From Sphagnum compactum (Eukaryota > Bryophyta > Sphagnopsida > Sphagnales): a DNA stretch of 64,000 nucleotides. Made by a program: the position numbers and the translations under genes. Position 1 is the first letter of the stretch; the number at the start of each line of letters is the position of its first letter. Positions 47,500 to 59,629 of this stretch are shown in pieces. The stretch spans positions 9,972,213 through 10,036,212 of the forward strand of contig OZ234493.1 of NCBI GenBank assembly GCA_965153455.1, in the 5' to 3' direction. The notes beneath the pieces were generated by a model. The model was not told the origin of the DNA. It saw only the letters and a list, made by a program, of their open reading frames with translations, and made no database searches.

Positions 47500-47800
47500 G
47501 ACTACATAACCAGCTCGAGCAGGCCGGTTATGGGAAAAAGTCTTGCCATGTGAGAGACGAGATTTTTTCCTGTAACTGGCCTGCTTGCTCCAGCCCTGTT
47601 AGAGGACATAACCGGTGAGCCATAAGATGTTACCGGAAAGAATGACATAGTGGATGGGTGGGATTTCATGTGCCCATAACTCGTGAGTACACCAATGGCT
47701 GGATTTGAGCCTGTAATTGCTATCACCATGGTCGCGCTGTACCCATCTGGCTGACCCAGTACTGGGTGGCTATGACTTGTAACCCTCCAGCTCTGAACAA
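47500..47800 (+). repeat. Dispersed ACCGGTTATG-type repeat with foldback, copy 3
   Basis: Positions 47502-47617 hold the same foldback as 41485-41600, in the opposite orientation; arms GGCCGGTTATGGGAAAAAGT (47522-47542) and 47561-47581. Positions 47618-47800 carry more GTTACCGG, CATAACCGG and GGCTATGACTTGTAACCC phrases typical of the family. Confidence 0.7.
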
Positions 47801-49399
47801 ATGTGGTGATGCCACATCACCCAAAACCCCCCACGAACTGGTTATGAAATCTTTGGACCTTGGACACTTAGATTTGATTATGAGTATCAAAGTGACTATA
47901 GCATTTGCTGAGTTGTTGAGTTTCTACTAGAGTTCTAATTAGAAAATTTTGAACCCAACAAAAGTAGAATTCAACGGTTTTTGCATGGTTGTTTTGAAGC
48001 TTCTTTTTCAGTTGTCAAAAATGTATATGAAGCTAAAGAGTCCCTTGACTTCAGGCAGCCCAAAAGTCTTGTGATTCTTTACACCCAAAGAAAAATTGGA
48101 CATGACCTATGTTTCAAAACTCGAGTTTGGTGAGCAATAAGTTACAAGGAATGAGTAAGTTCACAATTTTAAAATATTATGCCCTCCATGAGATCCTACC
48201 CACCCAATCCAGGTGACCACCTACCAAACACAATTGATTAAAAAAAAAACATGAAATTAAATGCAAAAACCTTATCCCTTTATGGCCAAGAAACACAATA
48301 TTGACTTAGCTATACAAGGTGATTTACAAATTGGAGAGATGATCAAGCTTGAAACAAAACATCTAATTTGACTAACTTAATTTTTGACAACCAAATCTTT
48401 TTTTGGGTCATATATGTTGTGAGCCCATAGGGCATTGCCCTTCTACGACATAGTCAAATTGTATTATCTAAATCAAAGAAACCCTGAGAACTTCACACTT
48501 TGGCAAGCAAAGTTTTGAAGTCTTTTTTTTTGGCCATCTTTGAAAAATGGGGTGAGCCCATTTAGTCAACCAAAGTGCCTGACAAAAATTTGGTCTTACA
48601 ACTCCCAGGTGACAATTTCTTATTTCTGAAGTGATTTCATTGAATTTGGACTATATAAATGGCATAGGAGAGGGGCAAACATAACATTTGGTAGAAAACA
48701 CATCAATCACCCAAATACGCAACACCAGTACTACTTAGGCTCCTATTTTGCGGGGTTTAGTGTGTTCCATAGGCACCTTATATGCCTTTGAGTAATAATT
48801 TCGGATGAAGGAACTAATAATTTCCAATTTTCAACAGCTGCATTTTTCATTATCCCTTATAAATTGAGCACCAAGTTGAAGTATAAGTTCCCAAACACAA
48901 GTCCAAAAACAATTAAAACGGGCATAAAGGAGAAGAAAAAGAAGAAAACCAATACACACTTTTCCAGGGTGGGACAGACTAGGTAGCCTACACTCGAGCC
49001 CATGCAACTCATGTCAGTATCTTCTTCCGACCCCTACTTCTTCAGTGTTGTTCTTCAGTTCCCTTGCCTTCTTGTCCCTTACTGGAACAGGAAATGATGA
49101 CAAGAATTCTAGGATATAAATTTATCATCTCAACTTTTGAGACTCATCCATATAAATGGATGAATGAATAAAGGGCAACATGTTAGGTGACAGTGCACAT
49201 GGTAGTCTTTATTATGCCATATTTGGGGATATATAGTAAAATGTTTCCCTCAATGTGAGACCACAATGCTTTTATAAATTTGTAAATCCAGGTTTCAGTT
49301 CCAAAAAACAGCTTAGAATTTTTAATTTATTTTTCTAATACCTTTGTACATTTTCCGAATCAGCGGTGTGTTTATAAATAAAGTTTTGCAGGGTTTTGA
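47801..49399. other. Intergenic region, no gene recognised
   Basis: A+T-rich sequence; no convincing repeat or coding unit seen. Confidence 0.5.
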
Positions 49400-49745
49400 C
49401 TTAGAATTGTCTTGGTTTTATTTCTTTTGTTTCCAAGCATACATGGAACTGGAACCCCGGGTCCTCAAAAAAGAAATTCCAGTTTTTTTATTTTGGTTTT
49501 GGTTCAAAAAATCAGACCCAGTTCTGATCTTGTTTTAACTAACTCAGGCTGCAACTAGCAGTTAACTGCTGGTTAACCGTGGTTCTAGTCACATTTTATT
49601 TTTTAAAGACACGTAATTCAGTTTTGGTTCCTGTTCTTGTGCCACGCATAAATCAAACCAGGAACCCCAGTTCCAGTGCCAGTTCTGAAAATCAAATCTG
49701 GTTCCAGTTCAGTTCCCACTGGTTTCAAAGGACTAATGATGGTGC
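49400..49745 (+). repeat. Degenerate GGTTCC-rich repeat, locus 3
   Basis: Contains AAAAAATCAGACCCAGTTCT, CAGTTAACTGCTGGTTAACC, GGTTCTAGTC, TTTTGGTTCCTGTTCTTG and CTGGTTCCAGTTCAGTTCCC. The stretch around 49508-49595 aligns with 58748-58845 (AAAATCAGACCCA..., TTAACTGCTGGTTAACC, TCTAGTC), so these two are copies of one element. Confidence 0.6.
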
Positions 49746-49749
49746 TCAT

Positions 49750-49965
49750 TGGTTTGTTTCAACTCATCCTGTCAACCCATCGTTCATCCATCATGCTGTG
49801 CTGGTGGCTATTGGTTCACTCTGGCCGTCATCCTGTTCACCCGTCTTTCATCCGTCATGGTGTGCTTGTGGCTTTGGTTCACTCTAGCCCTCATCATGTT
49901 GAGCCATTGTTCGTTCGTCCGTCATGGTGTGCTGATAGCTATTGGTTCACTCTGGCCCTCATCTA
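49750..49965 (+). repeat. Tandem repeat, 63/69-bp period, three copies
   Basis: GGTTCACTCTGGCC recurs at 49813, 49876 (as GGTTCACTCTAGCC) and 49945. Between them lie TCATCCTGTTCACCCGTC, TTCATCCGTCATGGTGTGCT and GTGGCTATT-type phrases. Both spacings are multiples of three, so all three forward frames stay open across the array. The translations are not of a recognisable family. Confidence 0.75.
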
Positions 49966-51816
49966 CGGAGATGGCAAACAAACTCAACACTTTGAAGCAA
50001 TTTTGGGCCATCTTCATTTTCTTCTTCATTGTGCCAATAGATCATTTGTGACAATTGATTCTTGCAAATAGCTACAAGCCCAGAATGAGTGGCCAAGTAC
50101 TGAAAGCTTTTTCTTTATTCCAAGTAAAAGACATTGTTCTGCCGACAACTCTTTCTTTTCTTTTCTTTTTGGTGAGGAAGAGGAGTAATTTTGAAGCATC
50201 CGGTGCTAAGTCACACACATATCATTGTTGTAGATAAATATAAGCTTTTATTGCTCTAAAACTGTTCGTGTTCGGATATGTGGGCAACATTTTCAATACA
50301 AAACAACAATGTACGACCCAAAGTGGAGTACTCAACGGAACACATTTGAGGATGCACCTTAATAGTTGAACTGTCAGTTGGGATGGCGAGGGACAAGGGT
50401 GGCCGAGAAGGTGGGGAAGGGCAAATCGTTTGTTTGCTTTGCACTTTTTTGAAATTTTGAAAAAGCAATTTTAAGACTAGATTTATATGTCACTCTCTAC
50501 TACTTTGTGAGGAATCGTCATACAAGCACAAGTTTGAACTTTTTTGGCTTTTTTTCTTATGAGTTGAATTAGACCCTATTCAGGTTAAGATATGGATTTG
50601 TCAAGGTCTTATAAAGTTGGAATATATGGATAGATTCCAATTACGGACATAGATATAAAGATAAATTATGAATGTATATAATGTTTTGTTTTTTAATTAT
50701 CCTCTGATTTGGGAAGTCTTTGCATAATGGTCCACTAAATTCCCTTAATATATGTATTCTCCACCAAAAAGTGAACTGAAGTCTAGATAATTTAGGGTGG
50801 CCATTCTTCAAGCAAAGCTTTTTGAGGAAAATTTGGATATCTCATGGGTGTTCCCATAACCCCCCAAAAAAGTGAAAATCAAGGGCTCTTTATGCTATTT
50901 TTGCAATGAATTTGTTACAAACTGAACGGCTCAAAAGTTGCATTACAAAGAGGGAATAACATGACAACATTTTCAAATCTCCAAACACTCAAAAGGCTAC
51001 TAATCATATTGGTTAACAAAACTTTTCACTAGCCCAAAAATTGAACCTTTTTCCGAATTTTCAAGGAGCCATCATGTCACCAAAGTGTTTCTCTAGCATT
51101 TGGGAAGGTTGCATGTGTGGCTCCTTCTGTGCAAGCTTAGTCAGATGAGTGGTGACCTTATCATTTTTGTTGTGGCTTCCATGGCCCAAAACTGAGGGGC
51201 AGTTCTGGCTACTAGAGTTTTTAGGTCTTTTTGTGTGCTGGCAGAATTTTGGCTATTTTGAAATTTTACTGGGGTGCTAATTGGTTATGCTTGCATCATT
51301 AGGTTGCCATTTGTTGTCACAACTTTATGCAACAAATAGCCTACACAGCTTAGAGACTCAGAGAGTTTATACAAATTCCAGACATCATATACTTTACAAA
51401 CTCCCAACCTGGACACATAGCCAAACAAAGTTCAAAGACCCACACATGCACAAACACACACGAATATTTTCTCAGGATTTGAACCCTTGCCCATAAGGGT
51501 ATTTCAAAGCAAATGGATTACACATAGAAAAAGCCACATTAGAAACAAACACTTGAAACAAGATGTCAATCCACACCTACTCACAAGTCTATTGTCACTT
51601 CACCCATGTTGTACACACACAACACACCAAAGTAATGCCACAACTAGTGAAGACCAAAAAAGAAAAAGTCATAAGTTCAAAGATACATAAGCCCCAACGT
51701 CCCACCCATGGCCCAACACAAGGAAAATGCAAAGTTCAAACTACTATATGTTTAATAGCAAAATCTATTGTAAAAGAAAATAGGAAACATTCCAAATTTT
51801 GATCAAACTTATGTAC
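49966..51816. other. Intergenic region, no gene recognised
   Basis: Mixed A+T-rich sequence. Short ORFs near 51281-51802 are Lys/His/Thr-rich and have no family signature. Confidence 0.5.
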
Positions 51817-53430
51817 CTAGGCATCAACCACTCTACAAACTTTTTTCTTCTTGCAAGCTCCAATGGCTTCATCATACAAGAATGTCACCAAATTAAAAAT
51901 GTTGTCGAAACATCCTCACACATAGGTCTAAGTGTGTGTTCAATTGATTGCACATTTATTTTTCATAAAAAATAAGTGTTGAGACAACACATTTTCTATA
52001 GATTCTAAAATTTGCACCATAAATTTTTTCGACAAACTTAAATATTTAATGCATGTTCAAGGTCAAAATTGGTTAACAACAATTGGCAAAAGGGATTGTA
52101 ATGTTTCTTATCCACCTCCATGATCTTTGGGGAATTGTTTTTCATGGTTTGAATGATCAAAATTGCTTAATTTTCCAAGGCCATGCCATCTAGCATAACA
52201 TCAAACCTTTTGTCAAATCTAGGCCCGATACTTTTGAATGTTTGAAATGATGTTTGAAAGTGGCTAGGTGATGCCTAAAATTTGTTTTAATACTAGACTT
52301 TATTTAGTAATGTTGGAAAACAATCCCCATGGCTATTGTGAACTCCACATTTGAGAGTAACTTGACATCATAACTTAAAAGAAAAGTTAGTTAAAGACTA
52401 CCTAATTAAAAGGTGGTTATCGCAAATCAAATATAAAATAATGCATCAACAAGTCACGAGAAATCCATTCACATGATTCATAATCGTTCAAATTTGGGAG
52501 GAGTCATTACTTTCCTCCGTGCAATATACTCTATGACATACTCTAATGAGACTACATTATAGGATTTCTTTCTTTTTTTTAAATTTTGTCGAGTTATGAG
52601 TTCCACAATTTTGCAAGTTCATAACTTTTGCATATGGACTCTAATTTAAAAACTCTCAAAGGCAAAATTATAACCCTTGAAAACTTCTTTGCAATGCCAT
52701 ATTGCACACTCTCATCAAAGGTCATTTATCCTCTTTATAAAATATTCTAATGACCAAAAACCAAATAATTGTTTATTTGAATCTTAATCATTTTTTTGGT
52801 CATAACTTGTGTTTCAAATTTTCAAATGGGAAATATGACTTTAATTTAAATTTTTACTATTCAAGAGTTTTTTAATAGTTTAAAGAATGTTCAATCTGGA
52901 CAAGTTTTGGTCCCTCAAACCTTATTGAACAAGCATTCAAAACATTGTGCAACTATAACTTTTAAAGTGGAAATCCATTTACGAATGTTGAGACTTATTC
53001 TCATGCACTTGGGTGAATGTGCTTAATCCCATGACACTTTCCCAACCCATTATTTTTGTCATGCCTTAGCTTTGGTTGCAAGCTCAAAGCTAGGATTATA
53101 ACATGTTAATGTCACCTTTTCAAAGATGAACAAAATGGATATTCATTTCCACTTCTTAATCACATATACATGCTCCTTGATCCAATTATTGTTGTCAATT
53201 GCAACACATCATCAATGAAAATGGGGATGAACCTAGAAACACCTATGATCTTTTTCATTTTGCACATCACAATGTCACACACCATCATAGCCATGTCCCA
53301 CTTAAACAAATCACTCCAATGTTTTTTGGGGTTGTTTTTGTATTTCAATATTGTAATCAAATCCTTCAAGCTTTTGTGTTTTGTCATTGGTTGGCCTTAA
53401 TTAAAACATAAAAACAACATTCAAATTGGA
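51817..53430 (-). pseudogene. Decayed plant hAT transposase, copy E
   Basis: On the minus strand, fragments follow the module order of copies A and B. Around 53430-53160: RPTNDK, NNPKKHWSDLFKWDMAMM and CKMKKIIGVSRFIPIFIDDV, the region that in intact relatives contains the first catalytic Asp. Around 53140-53090: EYPFCSSLKR. Near 52000-51817: the C-terminal SIENVLSQHLFFMKNKCAIN and YDEAIGACKKKKVCRVVDA ending at TAG (51819-51817). Stops and shifts are frequent and the zinc-finger N-terminus was not found. It probably belongs to the same broad zf862-like family as copies A and B. Confidence 0.6.
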
Positions 53431-54436
53431 TTTTTTTACACCTATCATTTCCATCAATGCCCACACACACATGTCAAAAAACAATTCATTGACTAATTGA
53501 ACAAAAAATTAGGGTCCAACCACAATATTAGGAGCCACATGTGCCCCCTTAAACCACTGCTTTATTCTTTAAAAAAATTTAATGCATTTTTCAGAAAACA
53601 TAAAAAAATTTAAAATTTTTAAAAATATTATTATGTTAAATTTTATACTAAAAAATATCTCAAAATATGTCATTAAGATATATTTTCAAAATGTGCTTTT
53701 AGTGTCAAAACTATTTTTAATTACTTTTATGTAGTTTTTAAACAATGGTTACAAAAGGTTTATAGTCCTTATACGTATTTTTCACTCTTTAGATTGATTC
53801 CAATTTTTTTTTATATGTACATAATGTATTCACAATAACATTTTATAAAAAAAAATTCTATTTATTATTTTTAGTTATTACAATCCAAAGTTCAAAACAT
53901 TAAGCAGTGGTTACAACTACTTTTGGTACGTGTTAGTATGATTACACCCATTATAATTTATCATTTTTTTAATGAATCTTGCTACATTCAAAATAGATTG
54001 TGCCTGTAGATAGACCAATGGTACATACCAAGGTTTTTTCTTACCATAATGTTCAAATATAACCCATTGAGCTTGGGGCACAATAATTTGTCATGCTTTT
54101 TAATATGGTTACAAACCTTTGACCTCATTTTTGTAACCTTAGGTCATATAAAACCATTAGACAAATTATGCCTAAAAAGCTTCAAACATTTTTCAAACAT
54201 ATTGAAACATTTAATTATCATCATAAATTTTTCTCTTTGTGGATTTTCTTGTTGGGAAGGCTTAGGTTGAAGAATGGGATGCTTGGGTTTGGCGATATCT
54301 ATAATGGTATAATTATTTTTAAATATGGCAACATGAGGAACATTAAATGACCCAAAAATCAAATTCCATTTGAAATTAGAAGTACGACAAGCAGTGCCAT
54401 TTGGTAGAAGTAGAAGGACAACGAAGATGACTATGA
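53431..54436. other. Very A+T-rich region left of element 2
   Basis: Poly-A/T-rich DNA (especially 53570-53900). No gene recognised. Confidence 0.55.
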
Positions 54437-54444
54437 ACATAAGT
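54437..54444. repeat. Target-site duplication, left copy (element 2)
   Basis: ACATAAGT borders the left terminal repeat; the right side (57207-57214) reads ACATAAGC, one mismatch in eight. Confidence 0.85.
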
Positions 54445-57206
54445 CAGTGCTGTCCAACGGCTGGCCGCTAGCCACAGCCGCAAATCGGCTACAGCTGCGG
54501 CCAGGATTTTGACCAACGGGCGGCTGCAGGCGGCTGTGCGCCCTCAGCCGCCGGCTATGGCCATGGCCGGTATATAAAGACTACGCCCTATTTCGCAAAA
54601 TGATTAAATAAATTAATGGTGAAGATTGGGAGCCGAATCTACATGTTGATGGTAGCAGAGGAAGAACCTAGAAGCAAACATGCAAATAGTGAGTTAGTGA
54701 GCGCAAACGAACAACAGGATGAGTGAACACATACCTAGACGTAACTTGACGTTGTGACGGACTGCGTATGGCACAGATAGGACACTGCGTACCCACGCCA
54801 GGTCTCAATCTGAGTTTTGAGTCTGAGACATTGGACATGGAGTGCTTCGAGTCGCTTGATGATGCCAAGAAGAAGATATCCGCTGATTTAAGCAGCAAGA
54901 ACCCACAATATCAGGTGATTCCTTTTACGTCTTCGACTCGGCCATCGGACAACAAATTATGGGAGCGCATGGGTCAGGTGGTCGTGAAGGCCACTGGGCA
55001 GTGGGTGTGCTTCGATGTGCCAGTGGAGTTGGATGGCAAGGCGAGGACCAAGAGGATGTACGTGGTCGCCTGCATGAAGCCCACTTGCTTCACTATCTAC
55101 GTATACAACTCCCGTGATGGCACGTCGTCAATGAGCGCCCATACATGCTCCCGTGTGGCTGTTGCTGCTAGCTTTGGCAACCTACACGCTTGGGCGACCA
55201 AGAAAGGCGTGCCGACCGATCATGCCAAAGCCAGCATGACCAATTCTCTAGTCAACATGTGTGCGTATGACATTCGCCCGTTTGCGGTGGTGGAAGGCCC
55301 GGGATTCCATGATGTCATCCAGATAGCCTTGGACATCGGCTTTGCAAGCAAGACACCGCTTCTTGCCGATGACTTGCTGCAGTCCCGATAGACAATCAAG
55401 CGCAGGACCATGGACCGTTCCGAAAAGGGCATCGTCAAGCTCCAAAGCATCGCGCACAACCACTTTCAAGACAATGGGTGTGCCTCATTTTCCACAGACA
55501 TTTGGACGGACGACGCCACGCAAACGGCGTACAGCGTTGACACCATGCACCTGATCGACGTCAATTTTATCATGCACGCCCGCGTCGTGTCCTGTGATGA
55601 GTTCAACGAAGGCACGAGTCACACTGCGACAGCGATTCATTGCGACTTTCTTAACAGTGTCCGCCCGTTCATAACCTGGAAGGAGGAAAACGTAACGGTT
55701 CAGGCTGCAGACTGGCAGGTGGTAGTCAAGTCGGATGCGGCGGGAAACAATAGGGGTGCGGAAGGTATGTCGTCGCAGTTCGAGTTGGATCTATGCTATT
55801 GCCATCGCATTTCCATCGTCATCAACTATGTGCTGCGGAAGCAGATGCGCCAAGTGGACGACGTCAAGCAGGTTCCTGTCTACCTCTTCTACGACGAGTC
55901 CCCGTTTGTGTATGACACGATTGATGCTTTGAAGGAGCTGGTCATGTACATGAAGCAGACGAAACTAAACAAGCAGCTGAAGAACAAAATGAAGCAGGAC
56001 GTGGCGACGCGCTTTGACGGTCTCCTCATCATGCTTCAGTCTGTGTCCGCCGAGCTGGATGAATCCACCGAGCTGTTGAAAAAGAGGAAACAGGAGGACC
56101 GCGCCGAGAAGATCTTCGAGGAGCTGTTCGATGAACTTATTCGACTGCTGCACTACTTCAAGCTGGCTAGCAAGTCCCTCGAGCCGTTCAATACACGAAC
56201 TCTTCATCTCGTCGGCATGTGGCTGGCCAAACTGAAGGCACATCTTCAACCACGAGATGAACCCGTCACCGTCAAGGGCGCCAGCGGCGAGAAGATGACC
56301 ATTCCAGCCGACAGTGAAGACACTGCACCCATCAAGGTGCGCCTTCTTGAGCAGCTTGAGGAGAAATTCTTTATCAAGCCGCTCCACGCCGCCACTGCCT
56401 ACTTGGATCCACTGCAAAAGAACCGTCTGAAAGATTATGGCTTCACTCAACAGCTGATCGACCAAGGCCTAGTTTACCTCAAGGACATTATGTGCAAGGT
56501 CGGCCCACCTAAGCCACCAGCGGCGTCCATGTCCGGTGGTATGCAACAACGTCCACCAGTGGTCAAGAAGAACCTCGTCAAGAGGCCGCGCACCGTCTTT
56601 GTCCACGCTGGTTCGAGTCGAGACGATAGTGACGAGGAATCAAAGGACGACGCTGAGCCAGCCGAGGAGTCCTAGCTCGAAGCCCGCATCGATCAGGAGT
56701 TGGCAAAATATCGCCTGTTCAAGGTGTCCAAGAGTGACAAGGAGGTTCTGCTCCAGCCCGATACACGGAAAAGAGCCTGAAAAGATGGTGATGTTAAACA
56801 CGACGTCGGCATGTTGCCATGGTGGCGAGTAAAGTCGGACAAGTTTCTGATTCTCGCGTGCGCCGTACGTGCCATTTTGTGCATCCCTGCATCTAGTTCC
56901 ATGTCGGAATGCACTTTCTCAAGTGCCGGCAATACTCGTAGCAACAAGCGCAGCGGGTTGCATCCAAGCACCCTCAATGCTCTTCTCTTTCTCCGTTCTA
57001 ACCAGGACCTTGACCGTAAATAAACACGTTCAAGAGTAAGATGGCTACAACTCAAACATTGTGTTAACGGGCGGCTATCGTTGTGGCTGCCATATTGGCA
57101 TGTGAATTGGGCGGCTACGGCTGCGACTGCGACTGCGGCCGAGATTTCATCAGGACCAAAACGGCTCGGCTGCGACTGGATGCCGACGGATGCTTGAACA
57201 GCACTG
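54445..57206 (+). mobile_element. Element 2: hAT transposon, 2762 bp, near-intact frame
   Basis: The left end begins CAGTGCTGTCCAA and the reverse complement of the right end reads CAGTGCTGTTCAA, a 13-bp terminal repeat with one mismatch. An 8-bp duplication (one mismatch) flanks it. The subterminal 100 bp on both sides are crowded with CGGCTG/CGGCTAC/GGCTGCGG motifs, typical clustered binding sites for hAT transposases. The element is strikingly G+C-rich against very A+T-rich flanks. AATAAA occurs at the stop codon (57019-57024). Confidence 0.9.
54768..57023 (+). pseudogene. hAT transposase of element 2, three in-frame stops
   Basis: One reading frame of 751 codons runs from ATG 54768 to TAA 57021-57023 without any frameshift. 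It is cut only by TAG at codon 208 (55389), TAG at 636 (56673) and TGA at 671 (56778). Domains in order: an atypical BED-like cysteine/histidine cluster (C102, C107, H125, C127; DGTSSMSAHTC), the PFAVVEGPGFHDVIQIA motif (from 171) found in many hAT proteins, and the STDIWTD motif with the presumed first catalytic Asp (D244). A Lys/Glu-rich central part and a negatively charged linker (DDSDEESKDDAEPAEES, just before stop 2) follow. The C-terminal dimerisation region reads RAILCIPASSSMSECTFSSA then GNTRSNKRSGLHPSTL. The family is ZBED-like; I cannot assign it further. With three stops a full product is not expected, although the 421-codon middle frame is open. Confidence 0.87.
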
Positions 57207-57214
57207 ACATAAGC
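57207..57214. repeat. Target-site duplication, right copy (element 2)
   Basis: ACATAAGC, matching the left ACATAAGT except in the last base. Confidence 0.85.
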
Positions 57215-58639
57215 ACAACAAAATGATTAATAAGCACAAGCATAAACAAAAATGATCACAAGTTCATGATCTACAACTTGCAATTTACAAAAGCCAAAAG
57301 AAAAATAAATGCAAGTGCACTTTCAAAAGTTCAAATTCACATTCACATAGTTGCAAGTAGTCACATCTTGTAAGGTGGAAACATGGTGAAATACACATAA
57401 AAAGTGAATGTTTATTATTTTATCATAGATCAAGCATATGAAAACATTAAGGTAACATCAAAACAAGTAGACATATAATAACAAAAATAATATACTTGTC
57501 CTAAGTTAATGAAAATCTATGTGCTAAAAATTAAAAACAAATAAACCTAAGGAATAGATCAAAAATGGATTCCAAAAAGGATTTAGAAATTTATGTTTGG
57601 TGGTATTTTTACACAAAATACTTAAATGAATATATGCATATATTTGGTTAGGGTGTAAAAATGAATTTATTATTGAAGTTCACATCAAGAAAATATTTTA
57701 CTTTTTATTTGTGGGTTCAAACTAGGTATGAGGAAACACTTCAAAAAGTAACCACTACTTAATTATCCATTATGATAAGTGGCTACTTAAATTGATATTG
57801 AAAATTTTGATTGAACCTTTACTATAATGTTCTTGACATGTATTATGGGAACATTTGACAAAATTTGAAATGAATTTATTAAATATGAAATATCCAAAAA
57901 CATTTTTTAAAAGATGTAATTAATGTTTTAAAAAAAATAAAAAATTAAAAGGCTTGAAATGATTTGAAAATGACATTTTTATGCAGACCTTTGCATTATC
58001 ATATAATGCAAGATGTTTTTAAGTCATATAATTAAAACAATTTGAAATTTGATTTGCAAATCATGATTTTAACATATTTCTTGAAAGAAAAATTGTTTTG
58101 AAGGACGTAACAAGGACATAGTTACCAAGGCAAGTGATTCCTAACACCCAAATTGGACCCTTATTATAATTTATTTCACATGCATTTTACAGAAGTTTTC
58201 ATTGCAAAAGTAAACTTCAAAACTATTTGCATTTCAAACAAGTAATTGAAAAAAATATTAAACCTTTTACTCTATGATGCAAGGCAACAATTCAACAATT
58301 ACAAGCCCCTTTGAATGGTGAAAGTACCAAATTTCTAACATAATTTCCTAAGCTGCCCATTTGCACAAGCTTATAGGAGGTTGGCACTTGATGATAAATC
58401 ATCAATCAAAAAAACTTTACTTTGTTTCAAAGTGAAGTTTTGTTAAAAGTTAGTAAATCACCAAAAAAATTAGAGTTTCCAATTTCAAGATTGCTTGATC
58501 ACAACGATCTTGTTCTAAAGTCATGGTAATCATTGTTTTATATTACATCCAACAAGCCAAATGGGTGCAATGGGAGATCCTATGCAAGGTTACACAGACA
58601 AGGTTGGAAGCAATGTTGGGCAATTCTTGACATTTATGA
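57215..58639. other. Very A+T-rich intergenic region
   Basis: No gene or clear repeat recognised. Confidence 0.55.
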
Positions 58640-59050
58640 AGAATTTCTAAATTTCTGGTTCTGGTTTCAGTTTGCAAAAAATGGAACTTGGAATCCAGTT
58701 TCAAGTCAAATTCTTTAAAAATACAAAATCTTGATTCCAGTTCTAAAAAATCAGACCCAATTACACTTTGGTTCCAGGCAACCCAGACCAAAATTGGTGA
58801 TTAACTGCTGGTTAACCTCTAATTAGCCTCTGAATCTAGTCCTTTTTTTCCAAAATTAAATTATTAAAAAAATCAAAAATAAAAAAACCAGTTCCAGTTC
58901 ATAAAAACAAGGATCCTAGTTCTGGTTTGGTTTTGGTTTTGGTTCTTAAACCTGCAAATAGAAAACCTAGGTCCAATTTCAAGCTTGGTTCCAAAAAACA
59001 GAGACTTCGTTTTGGTTTTACCAACCAGAATTGGAACCAGAACTAGATGT
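58640..59050 (+). repeat. Degenerate GGTTCC-rich repeat, locus 4
   Basis: CTGGTTCTGGTTTCAGTTTG, AAAAATCAGACCCAATTAC, GATTAACTGCTGGTTAACC, CCAGTTCCAGTTC and GGTTTGGTTTTGGTTTTGG. It aligns with the 49.5-kb copy over the TTAACTGCTGGTTAACC segment and its neighbours. Confidence 0.6.
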
Positions 59051-59629
59051 TTTAACTAATTGTGCCTAGATATGAAAATATGAGGCATTACTCAAGTTAT
59101 TTATATGGAATATTCTTCAAATTTTTATAACATAATGATATGCATAGTAAAAAAAATTATGAATATAATTGACCGGACATATATGTTTTTTTTTTTCATT
59201 TTGCAGAAATGCATTTTCAGATTTTCAAACTCACATTTAATCACAGGATATGTACAAAGGTTAAGAATACATCCCTGGCTTTTTGAATTAATTTTTCCAA
59301 TCACAGACCTGCCTTACTAGAACATTAGAAAACATCCAAAAAACCAATAACTTCTGGGGGAGTTGGACCCCGGTTTTTTTAAAAACCCTCCCGAATGCAA
59401 CAGTAGTTTCCTGCCCCAACCACACCCCCACATACACCCCATCTAACCCACAAACACACACAACACAATAAAAGCCATCCTTATTGTGGATGAGCTCCAC
59501 AAGTAACCTCACCATGAATTAAAAGACAAAATTGTTAGTTCAAAATGGAATGTAAAGTGCAAACTATCATTCAAGTTTTGCAATCCCAGAAACAACAATA
59601 AATTTTTAACTCACCTTACCAATGCCAAA
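59051..59629. other. Intergenic region downstream of copy D
   Basis: No gene recognised. The right-hand part may include the undefined end of the copy D transposon. Confidence 0.5.
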
